From NCBI GenBank assembly GCA_964580995.1, contig CAZOMV010000002.1, positions 40,960 to 104,959 of the forward strand: a stretch of 64,000 bases of DNA, given 5' to 3'. This document shows, piece after piece, positions 44,370-53,126 of the stretch. The notes under the pieces were generated by a model. It saw only the letters and a program-made list of their open reading frames with translations, made no database searches and was not told the DNA's origin. The DNA comes from JAKJEP01 sp964580995 (GTDB lineage: Bacteria; Planctomycetota; Phycisphaerae; Sedimentisphaerales; SM23-30). The stretch's first letter is position 1. Every line of letters starts with the position of its first letter. Position numbers and translations under genes: made by a program.

Positions 44370-45314
44370 TTATTTTTTCGATTGGGGTTTGTTTTTTAAA
44401 TGCGTATCAAACCAGTCCGTGAAAACCTTTATGTCTTCTTCGGATGTCCAGAAAAATCCCCAGCCATGCCCCTTGCCCTTACGCACCACCAATTCGGGAA
44501 GTTGGGCACCTGCCGCCCGCGCCTTCTCGATGAAAAGTTCCGATTGCTGAAGGGGGACCACATCATCATGATCGCCGTGAATAATCACCACCGGCGGCAG
44601 ATCGGCTGTGACAAAATAGGCGGGCGATATCTCCTTGCCGTATATTTGCCGCTGGGCGGCGGTATCGGAACGAGGTCCGAAGGCCGCTTTCAAGCTCGAC
44701 AAAACATTCATACCCACAGCATCCACACCGGGAGCACCCCAGTTCAAAAAATCGGTGGGGGGAAAGAACACCGCCGCCGCCGCCACCGCACTGCTCTGGC
44801 GATCCACCGGGTCGGGAGCCTCAGCAGGCCCCCTGGCCCCCTGCGTGGCGATCATCAAGGCCAGATGTCCGCCGGAACTGGAACCGGTGATTCCCAATCG
44901 TTCCGGATCGACGCTATACGCACCGGCATTGTACCGGATGAACCGGACCGCTCGATGGAGATCTTCTACTATTTCCGGGATCGTGAACTTGGGCTGCGAA
45001 CTATGCACCACGGCAAATACGGTGTACCCCTTGTCCAGGAACCGCTTAATGGAGTCATAGTGGATCGTCACCATGTTGGGGGTATCACAGCTGGAGAGCC
45101 AGCCGCCGCTCACCAGGAAGATCACCCCGCACCCGTTGGCGGCCGTGGGCTGAAATACATCCAGGGTCAAACACATGCCGAATTTCCGCCCATAAATGAC
45201 ATCGCGGGTACGGGTATAGCCGGAAGTACTTTGCCCATTTTCATCCGCCGCAAAAGCGACGGAACACCCCATCAACCAGATTACCGCGAAACGAACAAAA
45301 TTTTGCATTTTCAT
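44370..45314 (-). CDS. Exported alpha/beta-hydrolase (BD-FAE / esterase-lipase type)
   Basis: A 314-aa protein with signal peptide (MKMQNFVRFAVIWLMGCSVAFA). The hydrolase has VIFLVSGGWLSS as oxyanion region, nucleophile elbow GITGSSSGGHLA, Asp in HGDHDDVVPL and His in GKGHGWGF, so the triad is complete. BD-FAE relatives act on esterified sugars; the substrate here is not shown. Ribosome site GAAAGG lies 8 nt before the ATG. Standing alone; ends 20 bp before an 88-bp mobile element. Confidence 0.88.
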   Translation of the reverse strand: MKMQNFVRFAVIWLMGCSVAFAADENGQSTSGYTRTRDVIYGRKFGMCLTLDVFQPTAANGCGVIFLVSGGWLSSCDTPNMVTIHYDSIKRFLDKGYTVFAVVHSSQPKFTIPEIVEDLHRAVRFIRYNAGAYSVDPERLGITGSSSGGHLALMIATQGARGPAEAPDPVDRQSSAVAAAAVFFPPTDFLNWGAPGVDAVGMNVLSSLKAAFGPRSDTAAQRQIYGKEISPAYFVTADLPPVVIIHGDHDDVVPLQQSELFIEKARAAGAQLPELVVRKGKGHGWGFFWTSEEDIKVFTDWFDTHLKNKPQSKK

Positions 45315-45367
45315 TTTAATACCTTTCTGTAAAAAATATCTTACCTTATGCTGGAAACGACAACATG

Positions 45368-45523
45368 TTATTTCCCCTTTTTTGCTCTGTCAAACAATAT
45401 CGGATACCGCCAGACCGTCAGCTCCAGCAAAAGAATGGCCGTACCCAAAATATAAATCGGCGCCACCACCTGCGAAAACGAAATCCGCCACCCTCCGTTT
45501 TTCCCCCCACCAGTTTTTCCTGC
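45368..45523 (-). pseudogene. Remnant: C-terminus of a membrane protein, no start
   Basis: A frame with a hydrophobic helix (FSQVVAPIYILGTAILLLEL) and the tail YPILFDRAKKGK ends in TAA at 45368. It has no start codon; upstream in-frame it meets a stop (45528) inside the 43-bp repeat that borders an 88-bp mobile element. This is the expected trace of a gene cut short by the repeat cluster. The parent family is not recognised. Confidence 0.5.
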
Positions 45524-45561
45524 CGCCGCTTATGCCGGAGGCCTCCATGCGATAAATCCAT
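45519..45561 (+). repeat. 43-bp dispersed repeat, copy 2
   Basis: CCTGCCGCCGCTTATGCCGG followed by AGG and CCATGCGATAAATCCAT matches 16362-16404. It abuts the target duplication of the mobile element at 45566, so the element appears to have inserted next to or into this repeat. Confidence 0.7.
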
Positions 45562-45565
45562 TTTT

Positions 45566-45653
45566 GACGGAACCGCCAAAAATCGATATTGACAGCCAAA
45601 AACAGCTCTGGCTCCCCAATAACAAGGGGTCGAAGAGCTTTTGACGCTGGCGT
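45566..45653 (+). mobile_element. 88-bp MITE-like element, copy 3
   Basis: Left end GACGGAACCGCCAAAAA, right end CTTTTGACGCTGGCGT. Flanked by the perfect 7-bp direct repeat CATTTTT (45559-45565 and 45654-45660). Confidence 0.88.
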
Positions 45654-45757
45654 CATTTTTAACCATTTTTTAACCGTTTCCTCACCCCTTCTTTACAATT
45701 CCCGTCTATATTCCTTATAGAGAATGGAATGACAAAATGATTCACACGGAGAAAAAT

Positions 45758-45988
45758 ATGGTGACAGATACCCACTGGCTGAATAACGAAACGGCGGCTC
45801 AACTGTGTACCCTGCACTCCATCATCCACCAGACCGCCGACCATATCGAAGACGGCTGCTTCCACGAGGCCGCCCGCTGCCTGGAAGACTCCCTCGAGCA
45901 ACTCATCCCCCTGATCCGCAACCTCCGCGACTGCTGTGCCGTAACGGAGTATCCCATTCAGCCACCCCACCTGTACTACCTGGTGTAA
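45758..45988 (+). CDS. Small hypothetical protein, 76 aa
   Basis: Starts MVTDTHWLNNET; chosen at 45758 because GGAGAAAA lies just before it (an ATG at 45737 is alternative). The body is helical with four cysteines (TLHSIIHQTADHIEDGCFHEA, then LIRNLRDCC) and a short aromatic tail. No family recognised. A long perfect inverted repeat follows at 46048-46081. Confidence 0.5.
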   Translation: MVTDTHWLNNETAAQLCTLHSIIHQTADHIEDGCFHEAARCLEDSLEQLIPLIRNLRDCCAVTEYPIQPPHLYYLV

Positions 45989-46047
45989 GAAAGGGCTTCA
46001 TTACCTCCATGTAGGAGCACACACATACACAGAAAGGGCCTCGCTAT

Positions 46048-46081
46048 CTGGCCACTCATTATAACCGTCTTGAGTGGCCAG
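46048..46081. repeat. Perfect 11-bp inverted repeat
   Basis: Arms CTGGCCACTCA and TGAGTGGCCAG with a 12-nt loop, 60 bp after the small ORF. A second, smaller GGCC-rich hairpin (GGGCCATTTCTGGCCC) follows. No T-tract, so termination is uncertain. Confidence 0.55.
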
Positions 46082-46253
46082 GGCCATTTCTGGCCCCCAA
46101 CATCCTCTTTTTGGCCAAAAATAATACAAACATATAACACATAAGCATTTACAGCTATATTTCTGCAAAACTAGAGACAAAAACCAGGCCCCGTCCGATA
46201 AAATTAAACAAAAACATGTTGAATTTCGATGATGCCATCATTAAAATTACACC

Positions 46254-47489
46254 ATGTACCTCGAAAGATCGATTACCGCCAAACTGAAAAAGCTTGCCGA
46301 ATACTTCCCCGCCGTAGTTGTCACCGGTGCCCGTCAGGTTGGCAAAAGTACCCTCGTAAAGCATGTTTTTGGCCAGCAGGCCGAATATATCCTGTTTGAC
46401 TCTGTTTTCGCCGCGGAAAACGTCCGCCAGGAACCCGACCTTTTCCTGCAAAACCACCGCACCCCGCTCATCCTCGATGAAATTCAATATGCCCCCGAAC
46501 TGGTTTCTTCCCTCAAACGGAAAATCGACCAGAACCGCTCCCCCGGCCAGTATATCCTGACCGGCTCCCAGCAATGGGCCGTCATGAAGTCCATCTCGGA
46601 AAGCCTGGCCGGCCGGGCTGTCTTTCTCGACCTGGAAGGCTTCAGCCTCCAGGAAATAGCGAAAAATTCCTCCGACTCCTGGCTGATGAAATGGCTGGCC
46701 GATCCGCAGGATTTCATCGCCGCCCCCAAAAACCGCCTCACGCTGGACAAACCGTTTTATGAACTCCTCTGGCGCGGCTCCCTCCCCGAAGCCGCCTTCC
46801 TGCCGCTTGATATAGTCCCTGATTTCCAGGCCGGCTATTTCCGCACCTATATCGAACGGGATGCCCGGCAATTCGCCGACCTCTCCGACTGGAACCTCTT
46901 CGGCCGGTTTGTCAAACTCGCCGCCGCGCTCACCGCCCAGGAAATCCACTTCAGCCAACTGGGACGAGAACTGGGCCTGACCCCCCAAACGGCCCGGCGC
47001 TGGCTGAATATCCTCAAAGCCACTTTCCAGTGGTTTGAAATCCCTGCCTTTTCCTCTAATCTCATAAAAAGAGTAAGCAGCAAACCCAAAGGCTATATCG
47101 CCGACACGGCTCTGATTTGCAACGCCCAGGCGATTACCACTCCCAATGTGATCGCTGGCCACCCCCTATACGGCGCCATCTTCGAAACCGCCGTAATCGC
47201 CGAAATCCGAAAACAATGCGCCCTGCTTCCCTCGCCCATTGCCATGTATCATTGGCGGACCTACAGAGGAGCGGAAGTGGACCTCATCCTGGAAAAAGAC
47301 GGCAAATATTTTCCCATCGAAATCAAAGCCAACAGCCGGCCCGCCCGCCGTGATACCAACGGCCTTTGCGCCTTCCGCAATGCCTATCCGAAACTCGACA
47401 TAGCGCCGGGCTTGATCCTTGCACCCTGCCCGGCGTTCCTGAAAGTCTCAGACTCCGACTACGCCCTCCCCTGGGACACCTGCCTCTAA
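46254..47489 (+). CDS. AAA+ ATPase with DUF4143 domain
   Basis: A 411-aa protein. N-terminal P-loop ATPase with Walker A VVTGARQVGKSTL and Walker B TPLILDEIQYAPE, plus ILTGSQQW. The C-terminal DUF4143 domain ends in a nuclease-like core (GAEVDLILEKDGKYFPIEIKANSR). These proteins are widespread and accessory; some are tied to addiction or defence, but no partner is adjacent here. There is no Shine-Dalgarno before the ATG. A 13-bp palindrome (ATGATGCCATCAT, 46229-46241) lies 12 bp upstream and may be an operator. Convergent with aspS, 16 bp apart. Confidence 0.88.
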   Translation: MYLERSITAKLKKLAEYFPAVVVTGARQVGKSTLVKHVFGQQAEYILFDSVFAAENVRQEPDLFLQNHRTPLILDEIQYAPELVSSLKRKIDQNRSPGQYILTGSQQWAVMKSISESLAGRAVFLDLEGFSLQEIAKNSSDSWLMKWLADPQDFIAAPKNRLTLDKPFYELLWRGSLPEAAFLPLDIVPDFQAGYFRTYIERDARQFADLSDWNLFGRFVKLAAALTAQEIHFSQLGRELGLTPQTARRWLNILKATFQWFEIPAFSSNLIKRVSSKPKGYIADTALICNAQAITTPNVIAGHPLYGAIFETAVIAEIRKQCALLPSPIAMYHWRTYRGAEVDLILEKDGKYFPIEIKANSRPARRDTNGLCAFRNAYPKLDIAPGLILAPCPAFLKVSDSDYALPWDTCL

Positions 47490-47504
47490 ACGGCTCACCG
47501 CCGC

Positions 47505-49307
47505 TTATTTCTGTTCCGGCCCTTTCCGCCGAATCTCCAGATAGACATCCTCCAACTGTTTGAGATCCACGCCCGCCGGCGCTTCACTTAGCAGACACTG
47601 CCCCTTCTGCGTCTTCGGAAACGCGATCACATCCCGGATATTATCCGTACCCGTCAGCAGCATGATCAGCCGGTCCAGACCCCAGGCGATCCCGCCATGC
47701 GGCGGAGCGCCGTACTGCAGCGCCTTCAGGAAAAATCCGAACCGCTCTTCCGCCTGCTCCCGGCTGATCCCCAGCAGATCGAATATCTTCGCCTGTAGCT
47801 CCGGCTGATGAATACGAACACTCCCGCCGGCTACCTCGTTCCCATTTAAAATAATATCATATGCCTGCGAACGAACCTGGTGCGGATCCTGATCCAGCAG
47901 CGGGATATCCTCCGGCAGCGGCGCCGTAAACGGATGATGCAGGCTGTCCCACCGGTTCTCGTCCTTGTTGAACTCCATCAGCGGAAAATCAATCACCCAC
48001 AGAAAATTATACTGATCGTCCCGCGCCAGCCCCAGCTCCGCCCCCAGCCGGCAACGCAGCGGCGCCAAGGCCTTATTCACCGTCGCCTCATCCGCCGCCA
48101 CCAGCAGTATCAAATCGTTCAGCTTCGCCCCGAACCGGCCGATGATCTCCTGCCGCTGCTCCGGCGTGAAAAACTTCGCAATGCTGCTCATCAGCTCCAG
48201 CCCCGTCCCCTTTTCATCCGCCACCACCTTCATCCACGCTAAACCCCGTGCCCCATACTGCCCCACAAAATCCGTGAATCCCTTCTCAATATCGCTCCGC
48301 GAATATTTCTCCCCGCCGCCCGGCGCGCACAGCCCTTTCACAATCCCCTTACTCTTGATCGCGTTCAAAAACACACCAAACTGGCACTGGGCGGCGATAT
48401 CGGTAATATTCTTCAGCCGCATCTCAAATCGCGTGTCCGGCCGGTCAATTCCATAATCATCCACCGCCTGCTGATAACCCATCCGCTGCAGCGGCAGCGG
48501 GATTTCCACCCCCAGAATCTCCTTGAATACCAGTGCAAAACATTTCTCCGTCAGGTCCATAATATCATACATATCGATGAAGCTCATCTCCACGTCGATC
48601 TGCGTAAACTCCACCTGCCGGTCCGCCCGCGCATCCTCGTCCCGGAAACACCGGGCAATCTGGAAATACCGGTCCATTCCGCTCACCATCAGGATCTGCT
48701 TGAACAACTGCGGCGACTGCGGCAGCGCATAAAACGAACCGGCCGATAACCGCGAGGGTACCAGAAAATCCCGCGCCCCTTCCGGTGTGCTCTTGGCCAG
48801 AATCGGCGTCTCAATCTCATAAAAACCGTTCTCCTGGTGATACTTCCGCACCAGCGAAGTCACCCGGTTCCGCACCCGCATGATATGCTGCATCTGCGGC
48901 CGCCGCAAATCGATATACCGGTACTTCAGCCGCAGCTCCTCCCCGATCTTTTCCGTCGAATCAATCTCAAACGGCGGCGTCAGCGCCTTATTGAAAATCT
49001 CCAGCTCGCAGACCAGTATCTCAATATCCCCCGTCGGCATCTTCGGATTCTCCATCCCCGCCGCCCGGTGCCGCACCTTGCCGCGCACCCCGATCACCCA
49101 CTCCGTCCGCAGCGACCGGGCCTGCTCGTGCATTTTCGGATTATTTTCCGGATTGAACACCAACTGGGTCAGACCATTGCGGTCCCGCAGATCAATGAAC
49201 ACCACCCCGCCATGATCCCGGTACGACTGCACCCACCCCGCCAGCACCACTTCTCTGCCTTCGTCCTTCGCCCGCAACTCACCGCAATTGTTTGTCCGTT
49301 TCAACAT
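47505..49307 (-). CDS. aspS: Aspartyl-tRNA synthetase, probably non-discriminating
   Basis: A 600-aa bacterial-type class II synthetase with the GAD insertion domain. N-terminal OB domain (VVLAGWVQSYRDHGGVVFIDLRD), motif 2 FRDEDARADRQVEFTQID, motif 3 GIAWGLDRLIMLLTG. The His in SYRDHGG corresponds to the residue that relaxes specificity in known non-discriminating AspRS. With gatCAB in the same window this suggests Asp-tRNA(Asn) is made and amidated. Last gene of the amidase-phosphodiesterase-aspS series (19-bp gap). Confidence 0.95.
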   Translation of the reverse strand: MLKRTNNCGELRAKDEGREVVLAGWVQSYRDHGGVVFIDLRDRNGLTQLVFNPENNPKMHEQARSLRTEWVIGVRGKVRHRAAGMENPKMPTGDIEILVCELEIFNKALTPPFEIDSTEKIGEELRLKYRYIDLRRPQMQHIMRVRNRVTSLVRKYHQENGFYEIETPILAKSTPEGARDFLVPSRLSAGSFYALPQSPQLFKQILMVSGMDRYFQIARCFRDEDARADRQVEFTQIDVEMSFIDMYDIMDLTEKCFALVFKEILGVEIPLPLQRMGYQQAVDDYGIDRPDTRFEMRLKNITDIAAQCQFGVFLNAIKSKGIVKGLCAPGGGEKYSRSDIEKGFTDFVGQYGARGLAWMKVVADEKGTGLELMSSIAKFFTPEQRQEIIGRFGAKLNDLILLVAADEATVNKALAPLRCRLGAELGLARDDQYNFLWVIDFPLMEFNKDENRWDSLHHPFTAPLPEDIPLLDQDPHQVRSQAYDIILNGNEVAGGSVRIHQPELQAKIFDLLGISREQAEERFGFFLKALQYGAPPHGGIAWGLDRLIMLLTGTDNIRDVIAFPKTQKGQCLLSEAPAGVDLKQLEDVYLEIRRKGPEQK

Positions 49308-49326
49308 AAACCGTTCTGCTTTCTCA

Positions 49327-50922
49327 CTAATTTTTCTTTTCCATCATCTCTTGTAACAAACTTCGTCCGTCAAACCGGTACTCGCCCAGCTTGCGGCCAT
49401 CCAGCATCTCTATCACCGTCGGCGCCACATCCACCGTCCGCCCCGCCGGTATCACACGGCCCGGCTCGATCCCCGGCCCCGAAAACACCATCGGTACCAG
49501 CATATCCGCCGCCGCCGCACTGCCGTGCCCCCCCACATTGCTCCGGTCAAAGTCCCACCCCTCCCGGGCAAACACCAGCAAATCGCCGGCCCGGTACGAA
49601 TCGAACACCTCCGCTATCTGCACCGGCAAATCCGGATATTCACTCTGCACCGTCCCCGCCAGCCACTCCGCCCCGCTCCGAAAACCACCATCCGGCTGGC
49701 CCATTCCGCGCAGCGTAACATCATAGCCCAAAGGGTCCGCCCCGTCAATAACCTCATACCGGTATTGTTTCTCACTCAAACTCTCCCCCGCCGCCCCCCG
49801 CCGCTCAATCCACCCCTTCCCCAGCCGGTTTTCCACCCAAACACCACCCTCCCCGTCCGGATACGCCGTCAGACACACCGCCTCCTGACCCGCCAAAAAC
49901 CGCGCAATCGGCCCGGCCTTTTCCTGCCCCGCCGCCGCCGACCAGTCCTCCCCGTTCCGCAGATACACCATCGCCCGCCGGAACCCCCCGTTCACCAGCA
50001 CCGCGTCATACCCCCGGAAATACGCCGCCCGCTCCCCAAAACTCTCCATCCGGCCCGGCCCTTCGCTGGCCACCCGCAGCCCAAATTCCCCGCCGATCAA
50101 TTCCGCAATATCAATATAGTTCTCTTTCTTACACCCAGCCATCCCATGATCCGACACCAGCACCAGATACGTCCGCTCCAGCAGCCCGCTGGCCTCCAGC
50201 GCCGCCCCAATCCGCCCGATCTGCTCATCCACATTCCGCAGCGACCGCCGATATTCCGCCGAATCCGGACCATACCGGTGCCCCATCTCATCCATTGCCG
50301 GAAAATACGCAAATATCAGATCCGGCCACCGCCGCGCCTCCCGCGCCATCTCCCCAATCAAATAAAACCGCTCCGCCGTCAGACAGTCGATCTCCCGGAT
50401 TTGCCCAAAATACCACCGTATCCCCGACGACGCCCAGTTGTCAATCTTACGATACACTCCCCGCCGCACCGGTATCTGGATCGTCACGCTGAACTTGTCA
50501 TCCAGTATCTCGTACATCGTCGGGCACCGATAATCATCATCCACATCCCGATACGTCTTAATCGTATTGTAATCCGCATAAAACAACCGCTTCCGGTCAA
50601 AAAACTTATTCCCCAATACCCCATGATGGCCCGGCACCTGCCCCGTCGCCAAACTCGTGCTTACTGCATAGGTAATCGACGGAACCGTCGTCACCCCATA
50701 CTCCACGCTGCACCCCCGCTCCACCAGATACTTCGCAATCCCCGGCAGCTCTCCCCGCCCCAGCATCTCCCGATACACCTGCCGGTTCATCCCATCCACA
50801 AAAAACACCACCGCCGCCCGCTCCGGCACCGCCACTGTATCATTGATTAACGAGACGGGCTTTAGCCGACCACAACCGGATGCGTACAACAGAATCAAAA
50901 ACCCAATATATAGTTTACGCAT
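49327..50922 (-). CDS. Alkaline-phosphatase-superfamily lipoprotein (type I phosphodiesterase)
   Basis: A 531-aa lipoprotein (signal ending YASGC). The metal-binding core is intact: AVVFFVDGMN, nucleophile Thr in YGVTTVPSITYA, FPAMDEMGHRYGP, VLVSDHGMAG and the late NVGGHGSAAAADM. These features define the type I phosphodiesterase/nucleotide pyrophosphatase branch. The active site faces the periplasm or outside. Start lies 6 bp after the amidase stop, so the two are coupled. Substrate unknown; phosphodiester or pyrophosphate bonds. Confidence 0.87.
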   Translation of the reverse strand: MRKLYIGFLILLYASGCGRLKPVSLINDTVAVPERAAVVFFVDGMNRQVYREMLGRGELPGIAKYLVERGCSVEYGVTTVPSITYAVSTSLATGQVPGHHGVLGNKFFDRKRLFYADYNTIKTYRDVDDDYRCPTMYEILDDKFSVTIQIPVRRGVYRKIDNWASSGIRWYFGQIREIDCLTAERFYLIGEMAREARRWPDLIFAYFPAMDEMGHRYGPDSAEYRRSLRNVDEQIGRIGAALEASGLLERTYLVLVSDHGMAGCKKENYIDIAELIGGEFGLRVASEGPGRMESFGERAAYFRGYDAVLVNGGFRRAMVYLRNGEDWSAAAGQEKAGPIARFLAGQEAVCLTAYPDGEGGVWVENRLGKGWIERRGAAGESLSEKQYRYEVIDGADPLGYDVTLRGMGQPDGGFRSGAEWLAGTVQSEYPDLPVQIAEVFDSYRAGDLLVFAREGWDFDRSNVGGHGSAAAADMLVPMVFSGPGIEPGRVIPAGRTVDVAPTVIEMLDGRKLGEYRFDGRSLLQEMMEKKN

Positions 50923-50928
50923 CGCTTT

Positions 50929-51732
50929 TTACCGGTTGAAATATTTCAAAATCCCCTCAGCCAACACCTCCGCCACCTTCGCCCGGTAATACGCCGAATT
51001 CAACCGCTGCGCATCCGTATAATTCGTCATATACCCGCACTCCACCAGCACCGCCGGACGACTATGCTCCACCAGCACCTTAAAATCCCCATGCTGAATC
51101 CCTCTGACCTCAAACCCATTCCGTTCAAAGACTTCGCGAATACAATGCGCCGCCTTCCGGCTGGCATCCGACGCCTCCCGGCAGATATAAATGGTCACAC
51201 CCGATATACTGCTGTTCTTCGAGGCATCCGCGTGAATCGCCACAAACAAATCCGCCCGCGACCGTTCGGCCACTGCCGCCCGCTCTTCCAGCTCAATAAA
51301 CCGGTTATTCCGCCGCGTGGCCATGACATTGACCCCCTCCTGCTCCAGCTCGTTCATCGTCTTCAGCGCAATGTCCAGCACAATCTCTTTTTCCGCCATT
51401 CGCGAAACCCCATTCGCCGGTGCACCCGGATCCCTGCCCCCATGACCCGCGTCGATCACCACCGTACCGTTCATTACCGGTTCTTCCCGCGGATTCGATG
51501 GGACGACCGGCGTAGTGGTTCCACCCCCCGTTCTGCTTTTGGTCCTGGGGATCGGGTGCTCATACCCGTTATCCACCCGCGTCACCGTCGTTTTCCCCCC
51601 GCCGCCCGGCCCCACGCATCCGGCCATACCCAATATCAGGAACGCCCAGATTGGCAGCAGGTAAAAAAAGTACGATTTTGCCCCCCTCAACCCAGTAAAC
51701 ACTTTTATAGTCTGTACTTTTGACATAAACAT
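50929..51732 (-). CDS. N-acetylmuramoyl-L-alanine amidase (Amidase_3)
   Basis: A 267-aa amidase cleaving the MurNAc-L-Ala bond of peptidoglycan. An N-terminal membrane/lipoprotein segment (LLPIWAFLILGMAGC, near residues 26-40) leads to a Gly/Thr/Pro-rich linker. Zinc ligands and catalytic Glu are seen in VVIDAGHGGRDPGA, EKEIVLDIALK, FVAIHADASKN and VLVECGYMTN. First of the operon with the phosphodiesterase and aspS. Confidence 0.9.
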   Translation of the reverse strand: MFMSKVQTIKVFTGLRGAKSYFFYLLPIWAFLILGMAGCVGPGGGGKTTVTRVDNGYEHPIPRTKSRTGGGTTTPVVPSNPREEPVMNGTVVIDAGHGGRDPGAPANGVSRMAEKEIVLDIALKTMNELEQEGVNVMATRRNNRFIELEERAAVAERSRADLFVAIHADASKNSSISGVTIYICREASDASRKAAHCIREVFERNGFEVRGIQHGDFKVLVEHSRPAVLVECGYMTNYTDAQRLNSAYYRAKVAEVLAEGILKYFNR

Positions 51733-51872
51733 CGCTACTTCTTATCGGATTATCCCCCGCTTATAAAGGGAAAAATACCTATTTTACCCCATAAATACTG
51801 CCGCCCCGATCTGGACCTTCCAAACCGACCCTATATCTCCCTCATCAATTCGCTCAGACTCCCCTCTCCAGT

Positions 51873-52172
51873 TTAATACAGCGGAAAACCAAAATCATCG
51901 CCCACCCCCGACAGCACGGATTGGCTATATCCTTCCACCGTGACCGATTTGGTATCCTCGTCAATAAACAGGCACAAACCATGAATCGAACAATGATCGT
52001 ACTTCATGCCTTTCCCTTCCACCTTCCCCTGCGACCGGTACCCCTTGTCCCGCGCAAATTTCTTGGCATTGTGCAGGTGGATACTGTCAATCCGATGCTC
52101 GCCCTCCCCCAGCTTCTGATTTAACGTCGCCACCCGCCACACCATACTATACTTCTTTCCCGATCTGTCCAT
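51873..52172 (-). CDS. Conserved small hypothetical protein, 99 aa
   Basis: Starts MDRSGKKYSMVWRV with a good ribosome site (AAAGGATGG, 7 nt). The sequence is charged and mixed alpha/beta (HRIDSIHLHNAKKFARDKGY; CSIHGLCLFIDEDTKSV). No signal, membrane helix or known motif. It lies between the amidase operon and the STAS gene on the same strand. Confidence 0.65.
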   Translation of the reverse strand: MDRSGKKYSMVWRVATLNQKLGEGEHRIDSIHLHNAKKFARDKGYRSQGKVEGKGMKYDHCSIHGLCLFIDEDTKSVTVEGYSQSVLSGVGDDFGFPLY

Positions 52173-52200
52173 AAGACCATCCTTTCCCAGTGCTGCTGGT

Positions 52201-52317
52201 TTATTCCGTATCGAACGTAACTACCGGACCGATGGGCCGGTTTGGATCCTGGCTGATGGGCAATTGCTTGAGCGATTCAAGAAAAATACGTGAACTTAGA
52301 TGCTTTCCCTCTATCAT
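52201..52317 (-). CDS. Possible small ORF, 38 aa
   Basis: MIEGKHLSSRIFLESLKQLP continues to PIGPVVTFDTE and stops at 52201. It reads like a natural protein tail, but the ribosome site is weak and no family is recognised. In-frame upstream codons extend back to a stop at about 52350 with a possible TTG start. It follows the STAS gene on the same strand. Confidence 0.35.
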   Translation of the reverse strand: MIEGKHLSSRIFLESLKQLPISQDPNRPIGPVVTFDTE

Positions 52318-52410
52318 AAGACGTTCAAACGGAAATTGCAACAAAATATTTCAGCACGGGCACAGGGAATGCCCCCTCGTTTGCGGACAAGAACAGAATG
52401 AAAGGACCGG

Positions 52411-52812
52411 TCAGAAGGTATGGCACGGAACCTGAAGCTGGCGGATCGCCTCTGGCACACGAGCGCAAATCTCAAAAAACGAATCCAGCCGCGCCACCTT
52501 GAATATCTCATGAACATAGCGGTCGTCAGGGGTATTGATCACCTTCTGGTTCACCCCGCAGAGGATGAGCCGGCCATGCCCCTTCTCCACCATCTTCTTC
52601 AACTCCAGCAGACAACCTAATACCATAGACGAGATCGACTGCACACGCGAAAAGTCCACAATCAGGTTTACCCCCTCATCCTCCGCCAGCGGATAGATCG
52701 TCTCCTGAAGCCGTAAAATCAGGGATACATCCAGCAGCTCCCCGGGCTGGGGCGTAACTACCGTGGCACTCCCGAAATATTCAATCGCAACAATCGGTTC
52801 ATTCAAATTCAT
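52411..52812 (-). CDS. STAS-domain protein, anti-anti-sigma factor type
   Basis: A 133-aa single-domain STAS protein of the SpoIIAA/anti-sigma antagonist family. Sequence LIVDFSRVQSISSMVLGCLLELKK includes the usual Ser position for phosphorylation by an anti-sigma kinase; GRLILCGVN and VHEIFKVARLDSFFEI complete the fold. No kinase (RsbW-like) is adjacent. Role in stress or partner-switch signalling is inferred from the family. Confidence 0.88.
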   Translation of the reverse strand: MNLNEPIVAIEYFGSATVVTPQPGELLDVSLILRLQETIYPLAEDEGVNLIVDFSRVQSISSMVLGCLLELKKMVEKGHGRLILCGVNQKVINTPDDRYVHEIFKVARLDSFFEICARVPEAIRQLQVPCHTF

Positions 52813-53126
52813 TCTTCTTTTTTCTTTCCAAACCGCTAACGGAATAATAGAGCCATACGTATAAGATTATTTCTCGAAAATGGTTGAGATGATTTTCGGA
52901 AATAATAGATGCCTAGCCACCATCTTGCAAAACTTCCCTTATTCACATAGTGTAAAATATAATTCCGGAAAAAGCCATTTACACCCACAATTTTTTCTGG
53001 CAATCTGGGCAATCTGTACCTGTTATACCGCCAATTTCCCCAAATTTTTTTTATCGGCCCACATCCCCATATCAGGCTGTTTGCTATTGGATTCCTTTTT
53101 TCCGCCCTATACTCATTTTTAGCCTT
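52813..53126. other. Intergenic region
   Basis: Between the STAS gene start and the anti-sigma-like gene stop. An 80-codon plus-strand frame here has no ribosome site and a random composition, so it is not called. No hairpin with a T-tract is seen. Confidence 0.45.

Noticed and set aside
52880..53122. An 80-codon plus-strand frame
   Set aside because: No ribosome site, random-looking aromatic composition in AT-rich DNA.
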